From assembly GCA_018389105.1 (NCBI GenBank), contig JACATO010000149.1, positions 1 through 64,000 of the forward strand: a stretch of DNA of 64,000 bases, given 5' to 3'. Positions 13,101-25,870 of this stretch are shown here, piece by piece. The position numbers and the translations under genes were made by a program. How positions within the stretch are numbered: position 1 is the stretch's first letter; the number at the start of each line of letters is the position of its first letter. A model generated the notes under the pieces. It did not search any database. It saw only the letters and a program-made list of their open reading frames with translations, and had not been told where the DNA came from. This DNA comes from Nautilus pompilius. Lineage: Eukaryota; Mollusca; Cephalopoda; Nautilida; Nautilidae.

Positions 13101-14572
13101 GTGGAGATGACTTACCTCTGGTATTGATTCCTTTAGCATTAGCGAACATTTTCGATATGGACGATCCATAATAGGTAAACACGATTATTTCATTTGTCGG
13201 AGAAGGATGCGCCGACAGGTGTAGTTAGGGAAGCCAGACGGACGAAAGTCTCAATTTTCTCGTGCAGCAATAAACAGTCACTTTCTGGAGGGCCACCGAC
13301 AAGATTTCTTCTACATTTTATACATTTGAATTCGAACAATGATTGTTCAGGGTCAGTGCCTAGCGATAGTTTATCCTTGTTTAATACACAACGGGGAACT
13401 AACCGTAAAGGGGTCTCTCCTTTTATAAAAGCTTCCATAGATATCGCATCATACCTGATCGACCGCCCCCGGTATATAGTCTCTTCTCTTTTCCAGATAT
13501 TGTGAAAGAAACCAGCTGCCTAATAAAGAAACACTACTCGAGTAGGTCTGATGGGGTGTTTCCGAAATTATTCCGTTATCTCTTCACGTTACCTGAAGGG
13601 AGGTATCAGCAAAGTACCTGAACAAGGTTACGATGCCGTGTGCAGGTTAGTAAGGAAAGAGTTAATCGTTTTTGTTTTAGCTGAAAAGGAATCTCGTTGT
13701 CAGTTTGTCAGGTGCAGGGAAAATTCGTCACCCATGGTGTCATTCAACCAGCTGTTTGTTTTCATTAAAAGGTAAACGATCGCTCAGATTACAGGAAATA
13801 AAATCGCCTGTTTGTAGGTTATGATCCAGAAGTTCGGTAAGTTTACTTATGAAAGCTATCAACATTTTTGTTCTGTTTGGAATCGTTGGAGACGTGAAGC
13901 TTTTAAAGGAAACAATGCAACGGTAATCTGAGCGATCGGGGGAGACAGATTTTTATACAAAAGAAGGCAATGATATGCTGATTAGTCCGAGTAAGAAGTC
14001 GTGTAGGGCGGACAAATTACAGGTCGGGCCGAGACTGGTGCCTTATTTGACGCCAAGGGACGGTACTCTTGTGTTCTATTTAGCTGTGGTATGAATACTA
14101 CTTCTGATACTGGAGATAGTTCGGTTTGAGGAGCTGATAGATAAACGGGAGATGTTGTCAAAGTCAATAGATATCCAGTTATTTCGGTCTGATCAGCCAA
14201 CAGACTGCCTATTTTACGTCAACTCCTCATCAGGTTTACTTTTAAAGCTGTAAAGGTACCACACATTTCGTTCAGCTGCTATTTATAAACTTAACATCCT
14301 ATTTCTCTTTTTAAAGTGTAAATAGCTGCACATTTAGTTAACCAATGAAAATGTCTGTTGCAGAATCCTTAACCAGCGTTGATTGTGGGGCGACGGAATT
14401 GGTAGAGTGCGGCAATTTGGGTCAGATCTTCAAAGACTACATTACCTCTTCCATGTCGCAAAGATGCTACAAGATTTCAGGCTACAAGTCACCGACTCGT
14501 GGATCAGCTTCCGCCCAAACCTCAGCTCAGGCCACTCTGTTGGCTATTGCCATTGGTTACCTTCTGTTCTGA
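10150..14572 (+). pseudogene. Type B 12-cysteine GPI-type protein gene, copy B-1, frameshifted
   Basis: Exons are 10150-10204 (signal peptide MWRPTSSGVLILLLALSAG), 11594-11747, 12377-12513, 13497-13645 and 14364-14572, with GT-AG introns and phases 1-2-1-2. Exons 2-5 each encode three cysteines, and exon 3 is 137 nt, exactly as in type A. Exon 4 is 149 nt where every other copy has 148: a base was gained near 13530. Exon 5 lacks two bases just after the acceptor relative to copy B-2. The net frame is broken and meets an early stop. The tail ATLLAIAIGYLLF after a small-residue stretch (GSASAQ) looks like a GPI-anchor signal. An AATAAA is at 14856. It is a paralogue of type A. Function is unknown. 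If the indels are sequence errors the product would be about 234 residues. Confidence 0.74.
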
Positions 14573-14855
14573 CCACTCTTACTACTTCCATTTAATTCCG
14601 TAAATCTTAGCTCCCCTGACAACTTCTGTGCTGAAGAAATACCTTCCCTCCAATTGGATTCTTACTCTTTTTATTGCTTTCATTCTGAAAAGTTTAATTT
14701 TCATTAAAAATTAAATATTTACTTTGCATTTTCCCATCATTTTCGTTTATTAACAGGTTTTATCTCTTTACTTCCCTTCTAACCTGTCAGTTAATTCCTG
14801 TTTGGAAGGCTTCTCCTAAAACTGATCTTCCTTCAGATCATTTTGTAATTTTTTT

Positions 14856-14861
14856 AATAAA
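14856..14861 (+). terminator. Poly(A) signal of type B copy B-1
   Basis: AATAAA lies 284 nt beyond the stop of exon 5. The matching signal of copy B-2 is at 35775-35780, at a similar distance. Confidence 0.5.
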
Positions 14862-15307
14862 GAATTTTTACAAAAAACCATGAAATTTTCGTTTCTCTCC
14901 GATGTGAGATCAACAGAATGAAACCTGAACAGATGATCGGTCAGACTGGGCCAAAGTCTTCATTTTCTTATCTGATACAAGCAAAATAATTTAATTCCGA
15001 TTTCTTTTCAACGTTGGATTAGTACAATTTGGTTTGCACTCTTTAATTCCTTTTCTTAAAATTATTAACCGCCGCCAGCCAGGTACCGATGTCTAAACAT
15101 GGACACAAGTCTGGTAAGATGGCAACCTGCCGCGCTTATCCAATCAGAAAGCGACACACATCCCGGTCCGTGAAGGGTTCGCCACTTCCTGGTTTGGTAG
15201 AAAAACTCTAAATGGATCTCTTACTTTTTCAAATGTCGGATAAAACACGTGACTACCTGGTAATGAACGAAAAGAAGCCATACCACACAGGTGAGTCAAA
15301 CGGAGTC

Positions 15308-15372
15308 GGTGCCGATGCGGATTCGAACCCACAAACTTCAATCTTACAGTTCTGTACCCCGACTGTGGCACC
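15308..15372 (-). other. tRNA-like relic, copy 1
   Basis: On the minus strand a GGTGCC...GGCACC pair closes a 65 nt segment holding GGGTTCGAATC, a good T-loop and B-box core, and ACTGTTAG in the anticodon position. It is too short for a normal tRNA and the D arm is not recognisable. The better-kept copy is at 36228-36291. It is most likely a decayed tRNA or tRNA-derived SINE. Confidence 0.3.
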
Positions 15373-16687
15373 GATCTGCTATTAACCCTTTAAGAAATAT
15401 TAGATTTTCATATCTCCCTTCTGTTTTTATCGACTGTAATAAATTTTAATGTCGTCGACTAAATTAACAAGAGCACATTGGATCGCTATTTTCACCACAG
15501 CTCACATCTTCTTCCTTCCATGTAAATAAATTCCTGTCCGTCCTGGCGTCGCCTTGTAGAAACTTGTTCCCTATTCGAATGTGCACGGGCGCCACCTGCC
15601 AGGACATTCGTCAGTCATGCGTAAGACAGGGTACTGCCCCAGTTAATGTACAGGGTGGTCTGTATAAAGCTCTTATGTATATATACGTCCTGACCCTTTA
15701 TACATGATGCAGTACACTTTGCACCCTCTACATCTATGTTACGGTCTTTTTGAAGAAGTTGGGTGACCGGATTTCCGGCTCAACCCAGAGGAAAGCTACC
15801 GGCGATGCTGCCATTAACAAAACACTCTCACCGTCGACAGCTCCGGTTACAACTGAAGAAACAACACTTCGTTACGACTCGAGCCGCGCCCCCTGCCGAC
15901 CTAATTTACGTCTTAAATCGTGTTTGTAAATCGTGTGCTACCCCATTATTTTTAAAGCTGGACAGCTTCCGGTTTCGGTTTTTTTCTCATTTGAGGACAA
16001 ACAAAAAAAAAACGGTCTGCGCCTCGGTAGTTTTGTGTAGCATTATTATGCAAATCTGACAGGTTTTCCATCGACTTCCCTGAACCAGTAGAGCAACAAC
16101 TCCCTCTCGCCTTCCCCTCCTAACCAAACAATAGCACTAAAAAAGACCTTGACCTGTATTTATTCTTTCTTGCAAAACCTCTTCCAGAGCAGACCGACCT
16201 GCTATCCCGGATATCTATGTATGTTTTGCTGACGAGGCCGACCTGCTTTCCCAGATGATGTCACAAAATGAGGAGACACCAATTTGTTTTTCTTCTTCTC
16301 TCAAGGTGTTTGACTTAATTCACAAGTTTGTTTAAACTTAGAAATATTTTTCTTACTCATTCAGAATTTTTAAAATCTAATTTATTATCCGACCTTAGTC
16401 TGCTCCCTTTGTTATTGTGCTATCCCCTCAGATCTTTCAATAATAAGATAAAACAACATTTTTATTCAGAACAAATCGTCAACATCTCTGGTCTTCTCCA
16501 AATCTTCCTTTACTTCCTGAATAAGTAGGTATTTGTTTGCTGTAACTTTTGATCTATGAACACTTAAAACTACCAAGTCCACACAAACAATCGTCTACCA
16601 TCCTTGACTTTAGCCCCATTTTTACTCTTCTTCTTTGCACTAATGCGCACCATCTATCAATGATAATATCAGCAATGGAAGTAGCAT

Positions 16688-17022
16688 CCGGTTCTCATAG
16701 TCTGTGAATCCAAGAAATTCTTCTCGGATGATATTTTCAGTGGTCGTTGTGTTGATGAACGACACATGAAGTGACAATTGCTCCTTTCCAGAGATGTCGG
16801 CTCTTTAATCATAAACTATTAAAGATCCTGTGGAATTGTTTGCCAAAGAAAGTATTTCTTCCTCTCAGACACTGATTAGTTCATTTTCTACATGGACCAC
16901 AGATGTATAGCGAACACTGGCTGGTGCATTTACCAAATGGTTTTGTAGCTTCTCACCTGATTCAATATGAAGATCAAACAGCTTTGAGCATTTCCGGTTT
17001 TTCTTCCTTGACCACGCAGAGC
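16688..17022 (-). pseudogene. Old hAT transposase relic, copy 2 (inverted arm)
   Basis: This is the reverse-complement counterpart of the relic at 7922. Here the initiating ATG is gone (GCAGGG replaces GCATGG), but the HLVNAPAS-like and REEFLGFTDYE-like pieces can still be read. Confidence 0.55.
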
Positions 17023-17329
17023 CCTGCCGTCTGTACAACAAAGAGGGGTCGTAGTGAGTGTTGGCGGCAGTTGTCGGTCAACTCTGCTGGCAGTTGACCC
17101 TCAAGGTACGTACACAGTTTGTGCTTTGAGCGGCGACCCAGAGCTTCCGTTCACGGTATTTCTCTTTCAGCTTCGCCATCCAGACTATTTTCCGGAGAGT
17201 CTGTTTGGATAACGGCAGGGGTGAATTCATTGCACCGGGACCTCAGGAGCGCTCCAGGTTACCACAGAACCTGAAGTGTGGGCGTCAGTGCTTAATGGAA
17301 GCTGCCGCACGAGGCGTTGACATGGACCT

Positions 17330-18601
17330 CGGATGAGGAGAGAGGCAACTGTTTCCACTCAAGTCAGACTATTATTCAGGGGAATCATTTATTATAAACT
17401 TGCTTCATACGGTCCATTCATTAAATATGATTTCCGCCTTCGTGTACATTTCTGCCCATCCACTTAGTGTTTCCGGAAGTCCATGTTTCCATGAAACATC
17501 TGTGACAAAGTGAGGAAAGAGAAAAGTTGGTGCACAATTAAGTAAATATTTACTCATTGTTTAATTAGCATCCAATAAATTATATATGCCTATATATGTA
17601 TGTTTCCAGGTGTATTTGATTATTCACCACCTGGCTGCAGGTATTTACACTGGGTTCTCCACTTACCTTCCACTGGCCGACAGCCCTGAATAAAAGGCTG
17701 AAGATACGACACCACTCTCCCAGACTTTGGAGTTTTACACGAATTCCAGTCATAAAAACAGACACGAAAACATTTGTTTTTATTTCCACCGTGTACAGGG
17801 AATTTGCCTCATCTCCCTCCACCCAGGCTATCGTCATTTCTTCCCTCTCGCTCTCTGTCTAACTGCGACACCAACAGACAAAGGAGGAGAACCATTCGAC
17901 CATGAGAGACAGGTCGGCTCTGCTGATCCACTTTAGTTTCACGGACTTTATAACAAAACCCATGTTGAAATATTAAGAACTAGTTTTGTGTGTTCTCCAT
18001 TATAAACTGGGAAGCATAATTCTAATACCGATGTTTGTTTCTTTGCTGTATCTGAAAATTCAATACGTGGATGAGTTCCTGCACGTGAGAGATTAAAGGG
18101 ATTATATCGCATTGTCACGCATCTTAAAGGAAAAAGAATTTAAGATTTATATTTAGTAAAGTAGAATTTACGAGTAATGGAAGACGGACAAGATTCCAAA
18201 AACTTGAAGGAATCCAAGGGAATAAAGGGAAAATGTACAGAAGTCTGGAAAAAAACACAAACAGGTCCTAATATTTTTATTCACAATTGCGACATATACA
18301 CATAATGAGAAAACCTTACTAAGAGGAGGAGGATACTGGAGTCTCATCGTAGTGATGGGGTACAGAGATACAGAGGCGACAACATGAAATACCGGGCTCC
18401 TGTAGTTTTCCTCATCATTAACCACAGTGGAAACCTGTATCCGTGTTATTACGAAGGAAAACTTGAGGGTACACGAGCTGTTTGTGTGATTAAGCATCAT
18501 GAAAGATGGATTCCTTTGTTTTCCTTACAACAAGAAAATTGCACTTTTGTCTCTATTTAGACAGGCTCTGATTATACAAGTGAATAATTTTATAATTTAA
18601 T
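17330..18601 (-). repeat. Array 3' flank block F2 (inverted)
   Basis: Reverse-complement copy of the block at 6351-7605, lying 3' of array TR-2 on the minus strand. No gene is supported in it. The long minus-strand frame at 18500-18168 recurs in other copies only because the block is duplicated. Confidence 0.75.
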
Positions 18602-18906
18602 CTAAAATACAGAAATGAGAAATGCGATCAGCGTTGTGTACACGGATGTCAGACTGGCAGCTGAGCTGTCTCCCCGAGAGGGAGAGGTGTTCACGGACGA
18701 CAGCTGACAGCCGAGCTGTCTCCCCGAGAGGGAGAGGTGTACACGGACGACAGCCTGACAGCCGAGCTGTCTCCCCGAGGGGGAGAGGTGTACACGGACG
18801 ACAGCCTGACAGCCGAGCTGTCTCCCCGAGAGGGAGAGGTGTACACGGACGACAGGCTGACAGCCGAGTTGTCTCCCCGAGAGGGAGAGGTGTACACGGA
18901 CGACAG
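18602..18906 (-). repeat. TR-2: short stalk array with RGD units and GPI-type tail
   Basis: About five 51-bp units on the minus strand (array proper 18906-18636) encode VYTSPSRGDSSAVSL-type repeats, at least four of them with RGD. The last units drift in frame. The final coding stretch reads SASLTSVYTTLIAFLISVF and stops at 18602, the hydrophobic tail of type A exon 5. As with TR-1 there are no upstream exons on this strand: the next sequence upstream is the divergent promoter of copy A-2. Confidence 0.85.
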
Positions 18907-19143
18907 TAATAAACGAGTACCGCGTGTTTAACGAACTAACCCCTCGTAGCACGTGATCGTGGAAGGTCCATTGGCTGTGTAGTGTAGGAAAGCTTATCAA
19001 ACACGACCATGACGACTCTGGCCGTAACCTACCTGCTTTACATACACTATTCATTCCCATGTCGGAGGTAAAGGGTTAGCTATCTCCAATGTGCTCACGT
19101 AGGCCGAGGCGAGTTTATTCCTCATAGGTACCTCAGCTTAGAA

Positions 19144-19153
19144 TATATAAATA
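19144..19153 (+). promoter_or_regulatory. TATA box of type A copy A-2
   Basis: TATATAAATA starts 51 bp upstream of the ATG at 19195. It is identical to the box of copy A-1. Confidence 0.6.
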
Positions 19154-19194
19154 GAAGCGACGTGACCCGTGATTGTTTGTTGTCGGAGGAAGGA

Positions 19195-22100
19195 ATGTGG
19201 ATAACACTGTTCGCTGTAATTTGTCCGCTACTTCTTTGGCCAGGTGAGAACAATTGCTGTTATGTGCGACTGTGCTGTTGTTTGTTGTATGTTCTCTCTG
19301 CTCGCTGACCTAACTGCCATCACCTGACCTAAGAACGACAGGTGTGGACAACCAGGATTCCACTTCCCTCCACAACCAGCGGACGTTTAAGAACCGACTC
19401 GTTCTCATTTCAGCCCGAGGACATTTCCGTGCCACTGAAGCGAAACCCTCTAGGTGCCTGGGTAACCATATTAAGCCTCACCTAAATCCATTTGATTATT
19501 GAAATCTATGTCGTCAACCCGGAAATCCGGGCTTCAGAACGGTAACGGAGTCGGTCACGTGTTATGGGAAGTATGATGGACTCCGGCCACAGAAGAGCGG
19601 AGCGGGTTGTTAATCTGCCCCTGTAACCTTAGCCAGAAGTTATGCATCATCTAGAATATTCAAATTGCGATTTGTAGGGTCAAATTAAGTCTACTAAGTT
19701 TTCCTGTTGATGTCACGTCAATGCCTTGACTGACGAGTAAACCGCTTTGTGGTTTCCTTAGTTAATGGGGGGAGAGCGAAGCTGGGAAATTTGGAAACTA
19801 ACATGAAAATACATGATTGCGAGACCTGATGAATTATGACGACGACGGGGTTAGGGGTGCAGCATCAAGCTGGGGGCGAGGGTCGCGATCTGAAGGTAGA
19901 TTTTGTTATTTCATGGGTGGTGGAAAACCTTTGGTTATTGAGGAAGATGGTGGACTTTCATGCACCAGTGGGCTTAACCACGTACTAAGGGGCCGTCGGG
20001 GTCTGGAGAGCCATTACCAGTTGGCACCGTGAAATCATCACCAATAAAACCGAGACCCCGATCCCTGACGCCGATCCACTCTGTCGGGCGCTGCTGAGGG
20101 TCTACGATGAAAATGATTCCGCCTCTGCCTGTATCTCGTCACCCGAGGAGAACAGTGAACGCAACAAGATGGACGGCCGCCCGCATCTTCAGCTTTCTAG
20201 CTCGTCTCTCGGTTGCACAAGAGCTCAGTCCGACGCTACCTTCGCGGACCCCAGGGTCGGTCGGTTTGTAACAACCACGACAAATCCTAAACAGTCTACG
20301 GACCTTCATCTTTCATAAAACAAATTAAACACTGACGACAGCAGCGCCCCTACTGGCCGTGCAGAAATTAGGATGCGACCATTTTCCACAGAATCGGCTA
20401 ATGTAGGAAATAACCCGTTTATAAGATCACGGGCGGGAATGGCGGCCATGGTAGCGCCAGACCGACCCTGACAATACGGTACCAGTAATTCCGTTAATTC
20501 CAGCTGTGATATTTTATTGAAAAGAAAACAAGACGCGAAGTGGGTGTGGCGACAACTCATGAGGCTCCTGGTAACTGACGGCCGGCGTTTGCACGTGCAA
20601 TGGGATCCAATCAGGCTTTTTGGTGTCCCGCGGAAATCAGCATCCTAAGGACACGGAGCACGTGACCACGGTCAGACAGGTGGCCGGCCTTAAGCCCTAC
20701 CATCAGTAGGCAACGAAGCGTGCGATCTTTCCGGAAGATGGAGTCCGCAAACAAACAAAATGATATGACCACTAAAAGGTCCACAAATCGACCACGGTAA
20801 GAGGTCAAAGGAACTTGGTCGAATTTGTGACGAGTAGTCGCCCCTTAAATACCGTAAGGAGGTCTGGCACAAGATTTTCACAGACACAGAAATACCATCA
20901 TTTACTGTAGTTTGCCAAACTTTGAATACTGTCTAACAAAAGGTGGCTGAGTGTACGCTGCTTTACCTTAAATTGCCTTCCTAGTGAAACTCAAATTCTT
21001 TATACATTTTGCCTCCTGCCTTCTACGTCTCTAAAGTGGTAAGATGCCATTTCATTAGGTCTGACAACCATTATTTGCTGCTTCTATTGTTTATTTTAAA
21101 ATTAAACAGCTGAGAGGGCAGCTTCCATTGATGCCTGTACTTCGAGTGTGAGTGGAGACGTCATTGAAAAGTGCATGTCCCATATTGACATGGGCACACT
21201 ACTGACGAACGTCAACGATCAGATGACCATCGGAGATATGATTGACCTTCTACAGACCTCTGACATCTTCGACAAAACGTGCAGTTAAGTCTGTCTGAGA
21301 ATCCATTATTAATCTATTGCTTAACAGCTGCCCAGGACCTTCATGTCCAGCGTAAAACCATACAAGCATGAAGCGTACTGATTTTCACCTTCTCTCTCTT
21401 TTCTACGTCTGAATAATGAACGACACAGCGATGAAGATAATCCCGAGAGAGCAGAGAAAATAGAAGACTACGTTGGGAAGAAGTCAGGTACCAATGATAG
21501 GTTCGATTTCTTGTTTAAATGCCAATAGTAGAACCTATTGGTCGACCATCTCGACAGCCCTCCCTGCCTCTCTTCGGATCCCACCCTGACACTCTACATG
21601 GTTACGGCCCCACCAATGATCTCCACATTCCCATGCATAGACCAGGTAATTAGCTCACAGGCAAACAAGTGTAGGACGTTAGAAAATCTACACATGCACG
21701 AGAATAACGACACGACAGAGTTGCTGCTGCTGTTCTGTTTATCACGGTTTTATTTCTATTGTAGGCAATACCGAGCTATAATCGATTGCCAGATAAACCT
21801 CACTGCCAGCTGTCCGTCGATCAGGGAGACGTGGGACTTAATGGGTTTCAATCTGGAGTATTCCAAATCAGCTACGGAGTGGTTCTGCAAATCGAAAGAC
21901 AGTAAGTCAGACATGTGCAATCCCATAATGCTCCCTGACCCCGATGATATGTACTCGAGGGCATTAGCGAGGTAAAACTATATGTAATGGGCAGGCTCAG
22001 GTGAACAAAGGGCTTTATGAAACCCAAAATGGACAGAACGCTTTCTCCAATCATTATGTCAGCGCTCACAAAGACCCGAGGGATCCTTTCAGGGAGCTCC

Positions 22101-24620
22101 TCTCTTTCTTTCTCCCCTTAGTCCCCACCTTATTCCTCAGCCGTTTCCTCCTTTGAGCCCCTTTATTAGCCGGATCACTAGGTACACTTTACCATGTGTG
22201 TGTTTCTCACCATTAATCATTTAAAATGACTGCATCAATCTCAACTAAGATATAATCCAGCGTCTTTTACCTGGAAATCGAAATCCCGACAGCTGACCCA
22301 GGTTAGCCCTTTTCAATTAACTCAAGACTATCGTCACGTGACTTGGAATAGTCCGGAAACATGACACGTTAAATAAACGACAGGTTAGGACCGAACCTCC
22401 AACAAACCACGGATGGCGGGAGTCAGGGTCACTATGGCCACAATAACAGCTGGTTACCTTCCGAAACTTGAGAAAATTGAATGTCCAGTGTAAATAAGTT
22501 AGTGTTTCTGATGGTCCAACCGCGGGAAGCTGCCAGACTTTTAGATTCAGGCCCTGCCGAGGATTGCAGCTGTCTAAAGTAAGAGAGCACAGGATGCAGT
22601 CATCGCTGCGGAGCTGAGTTGGGCAGGCGGCCAGTACCGCCAACCTTGCTGCTGTGACTCTCTCAGGTATTACCCTCTTCTGCTCTAGGGCTATCGTGTT
22701 GTCTTGGAGACTGTGAGGATTGAGGGATACGTTCGGACATTGCACGTACTTAGGGGCGTCGGTCAGTGAGGTGGTCAGACCGAGGCTGGAGGCGAATACA
22801 AATACTATTGAATAGGTGATGTGGGAAACACCCCCGGGATTCCATCCTTTTTCAGGGAGTCGTGTATATGTAGGTCAGGTCGTCCGTCTGAACGCTCACA
22901 GATGTTGGCATCCGGTTTAATTTCCTTTCAGGTATTTACGACGATCTCAGGTGTGTGATGAGGAGACCGGAGCTTGTGAGGAAATGGCAGCTGTGCGTGA
23001 TCGGTTACAGCGACTCTTTTCAAGAACTGCTCTTGAAACAGAGTGGTTTACCTGCCCCTGCTGGCAACGAGTTGTGCTCGTAAGTACGTTCTTTGTCCGT
23101 GAGTGGGCGCTGTCATCGATCCAGGAATAGGGGAACATCCTGAGTTCATGTCAGCTGTGCGTTTATGGCCATTGAGGCCGACAGAAACCGAGTCTGTGCT
23201 TGTACTAAACTCGCTGCTGTCTCCCGTGAGCGCAGGTGGAAATGAGGAGCGATCATGGCGGCCGGTCGGGCATCTGACGTGCAGATCTCTTGTGGTAGGA
23301 TGTCCGAGCGTCTCGGTTTGACCAGGCCGCCATCCCCACATTCTGTAACATCAGTCCGACCGCCTGGCTTCCTTCCTGCAGCTTAGATCTTTTTCCTTTC
23401 TAACGAAGCCGGAGGTGCCGGGCCATATGAGGAGCTGGCTGGAAGGACACCGCTTGTCAGTAGAGACCATGGCACAGACCTCGTACAACTCTGACAGGTA
23501 TTGACCCATTAAGGGCAGGTGACACTTGAAAACGTAAATCTTGGATGCTACAATATGATAATATCTTCAGGGCTGACTAAAAATGTTTGATCTCTTTGTT
23601 TACCTTTACTGTTAGGAATGTGATGACATCTTCCTTCATCATTCACCTGTCGGAAACAATTTGGTATTCGAAAGAGGAAAACTTGGCTCAGATTCGAGTA
23701 GCAACCTTTAGTTGTTAGAATAGTGATGCACCTGAGATTATTTCTGCATATTTATGTACGTCACGATCAATGTAAATATTTACTCGGCAAAATAATTTCA
23801 ACCTTTCAGCGACCTGGCGACCACTGTGACCTGCTTAGCAAAAGAAATGGGGGATGTGGGAAGATCAGCCAGATCTTCAAAGATTTTGCCTTTGGATCGA
23901 TGACCAACAGATGCTACATAATTGGAGGTTACACCTCTCCGTCTGGGATTGAAAGCTCCTCTGCCAGCCTGACATCCGTGTACACTTCTCCGTCTCTGGG
24001 CGACAGCTCTGCTGCCAGTCTAGCGACCATGTACACCAATTCGTCTCGAGGCACCAGGTCGTCTGCCAGTCTGACATCCGAGTACACACTCCCTCTCCGG
24101 GAGACACTTCGCTACCATCTGACAACGTGTATACCACTCCGTCTCGGGCTGACAGCTCTGCTGCCAGTCTGACATCCGACACACCACTCCCTCTCTTGGC
24201 GACACTTCGTCTACCAGTCTGACAACAATGTTACCACTCCGTCTCGGGCTGACGCTTGCTGCCAGACGACTCCGAGTACACCATCCCTCTCTTGGCGACA
24301 CTTCGTCTACCAGTCTGACAACAGTGTATACCACTCCGTCTCGGGCTGACAGATCTGCTGCCAGACTGACATCCGAGTACACCACTCCCTCTCTTGGCGA
24401 CACTTCGACTACCAGTCTGACAACGGTGTATACCACTCCGTCTCGGGCTGACAGCTCTGCTGCCAGACTGACATCCGAGTACACCACTCCCTCTCCTGGT
24501 GACACTTCGTCTATCAGTCTGATAACGGTGTACACCACTCCGTCTCAGGATCACAGCTCGGCTGCCAGTCTGACATTCCTGTACACTACGCTGATGGCAT
24601 TTCTGATTTCTGTATTTTAG
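19195..24620 (+). pseudogene. Type A gene copy A-2 with amplified stalk; donor lost and frameshifted
   Basis: This is the only copy in which the type A exons run directly into an amplified stalk. Exons: 19195-19243 (signal peptide), 21110-21284, 21765-21901, 22932-23079 and 23810-24620. Exons 2-5 each carry three cysteines. The exon 2 donor, GTAAGT in A-1 and A-3, reads TTAAGT here at 21285, so normal splicing should fail. Exon 5 lacks one base near 23849 (ATGGGGGATG against ATGGAGGGATG), and later units shift frame again near 24090 and 24250. The stalk is Ser/Thr/Pro-rich, about 13 units, and ends VYTTLMAFLISVF then stop, a GPI-type tail. If repaired by splicing or polymorphism it would encode a mucin-like stalked ectodomain. 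As read it is probably a pseudogene. Function is unknown. Confidence 0.75.
23931..24588 (+). repeat. TR-3: diverged stalk repeats inside A-2 exon 5, about 13 units
   Basis: Units of about 51 bp encode variants such as TSVYTSPSLGDSSAASL, TTVYTTPSRADSSAARL and TSEYTTPSLGDTSTTSL. From about 24180 on, two alternating unit types form a 34-residue period. The units differ more from each other than those of the other arrays, which suggests an older expansion. None contains RGD. Confidence 0.85.
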
Positions 24621-25870
24621 ATTAAATTATATAATTATTCACTTGTATAATCAGAGCCTGTGTAAATAGAGACAAATCTGAAATTTTTTTTTTGTAATGT
24701 AAAAAAGGAATCCATCTTTCATGATGCTTAATCAAACAAACAGCTCGTGTACCCTTAAGTTTTCCTTCGTAATAACGCGGATACAGGTTTCCACTGTGGT
24801 TAAATGAGGAAAACTAAAGGAGCCCGGTATTTCACGTTGTGGCCTCTGTATCTCCTGTACCCCATCACTACGATGAGACTCCAGTATCCTCCTCCTCTTA
24901 TTAAGGTTTTCTCATTATGTGTATATGTCGCAATTGTGAATAAAAATATTAGGACCTGTTTGTGTTTTTTTCCAGACTTCTGTACATTTTCCCTTTCTTT
25001 CCTTTGGATTCCTTCAAGTTTTTGGAATCTTGTCCGTTTTCCATTACTCGTAAATTCTACTTTACCAAATATAAATCTTAAATTCTTTTTCCTTTAAGAT
25101 GCGTGACAATGCGATATAATCCCTTTAATCTCTCACGTGCAGGAACTCATCCACGTATTGAATTTTCAGATACAGCAAAGAAACAAACATCGGTATTAGA
25201 ATTATGCTTCCCAGTTTATAATGGAGAACACAAAACTAGTTCTTAATATTTCAACATGGGTTTTTATAAAGTCCGTGAAACTAAAGTGGATCAGCAGAGC
25301 CGACCTGTCTCTCATGGTTGAATGGTTCTTCCTTTGTCTGTTGGTGTCGCAGTTAGAGAGAGAGCGAGAGGGAAGAAATGACGATAGCCTGGGTGGAGGG
25401 AGATGAGGCAAATTCCCTGTACACGGTGGAAATAAAACAAATGTTTTCGTGTCTGTTTTTATGACTGGAATTCGTGTAAAACTCCAAAGTCTGGGAGTGG
25501 TGTCGTATCTTCAGCCTTTTATTCAGGGCTGTCGGCCAGTGGAAGGTAAGTGGAGAACCCAGTGTAAATACCTGCAGCCAGGTGGTGAATAATCAAATAC
25601 ACCTGTAAACATACATATATAGGCATATATAATTTATTGGACGTTAATTAAACAATGAGTAAATATTTACTTAATTGTGCACCAAATTTTCTCTTTCCTC
25701 ACATTGTCCCATCTGTTTCCATGGAAACATGGACTTCCGCAAACACTAAGTTAATGGGCAGAAATGACACGAAGGTGGAAATCATAATTAATGAATGGAC
25801 CGTATGAAGCAAGTTTATAATAAATGATTCCCCTGAATAATAGTCTGACTTGAGTGGAAACAGTTGCCTC
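24621..25870 (+). repeat. Array 3' flank block F3
   Basis: Direct copy of the block at 6351-7605, lying directly 3' of the A-2 stop codon, so it is genuine 3' UTR and flank of a type A gene. The AATAAA seen after TR-1 is here degraded (GTAAAAAAGG). Another AATAAA is near 24940. No coding gene is seen. Confidence 0.7.

Larger units (their letters stand above)
15638..23930 (-). repeat. Inverted duplication arm (mirror of about 1-9320)
   Basis: This stretch is the reverse complement of about 1-9320 in the same order: hAT relic, flank block, stalk array, type A promoter and exons. The two arms are separated by about 6.3 kb containing type B copy B-1. The main length difference is the stalk array, about 5 units here against about 25 in the left arm. 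Single-base differences are scattered throughout, so it is a true second copy and not a simple assembly echo. Confidence 0.9.
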
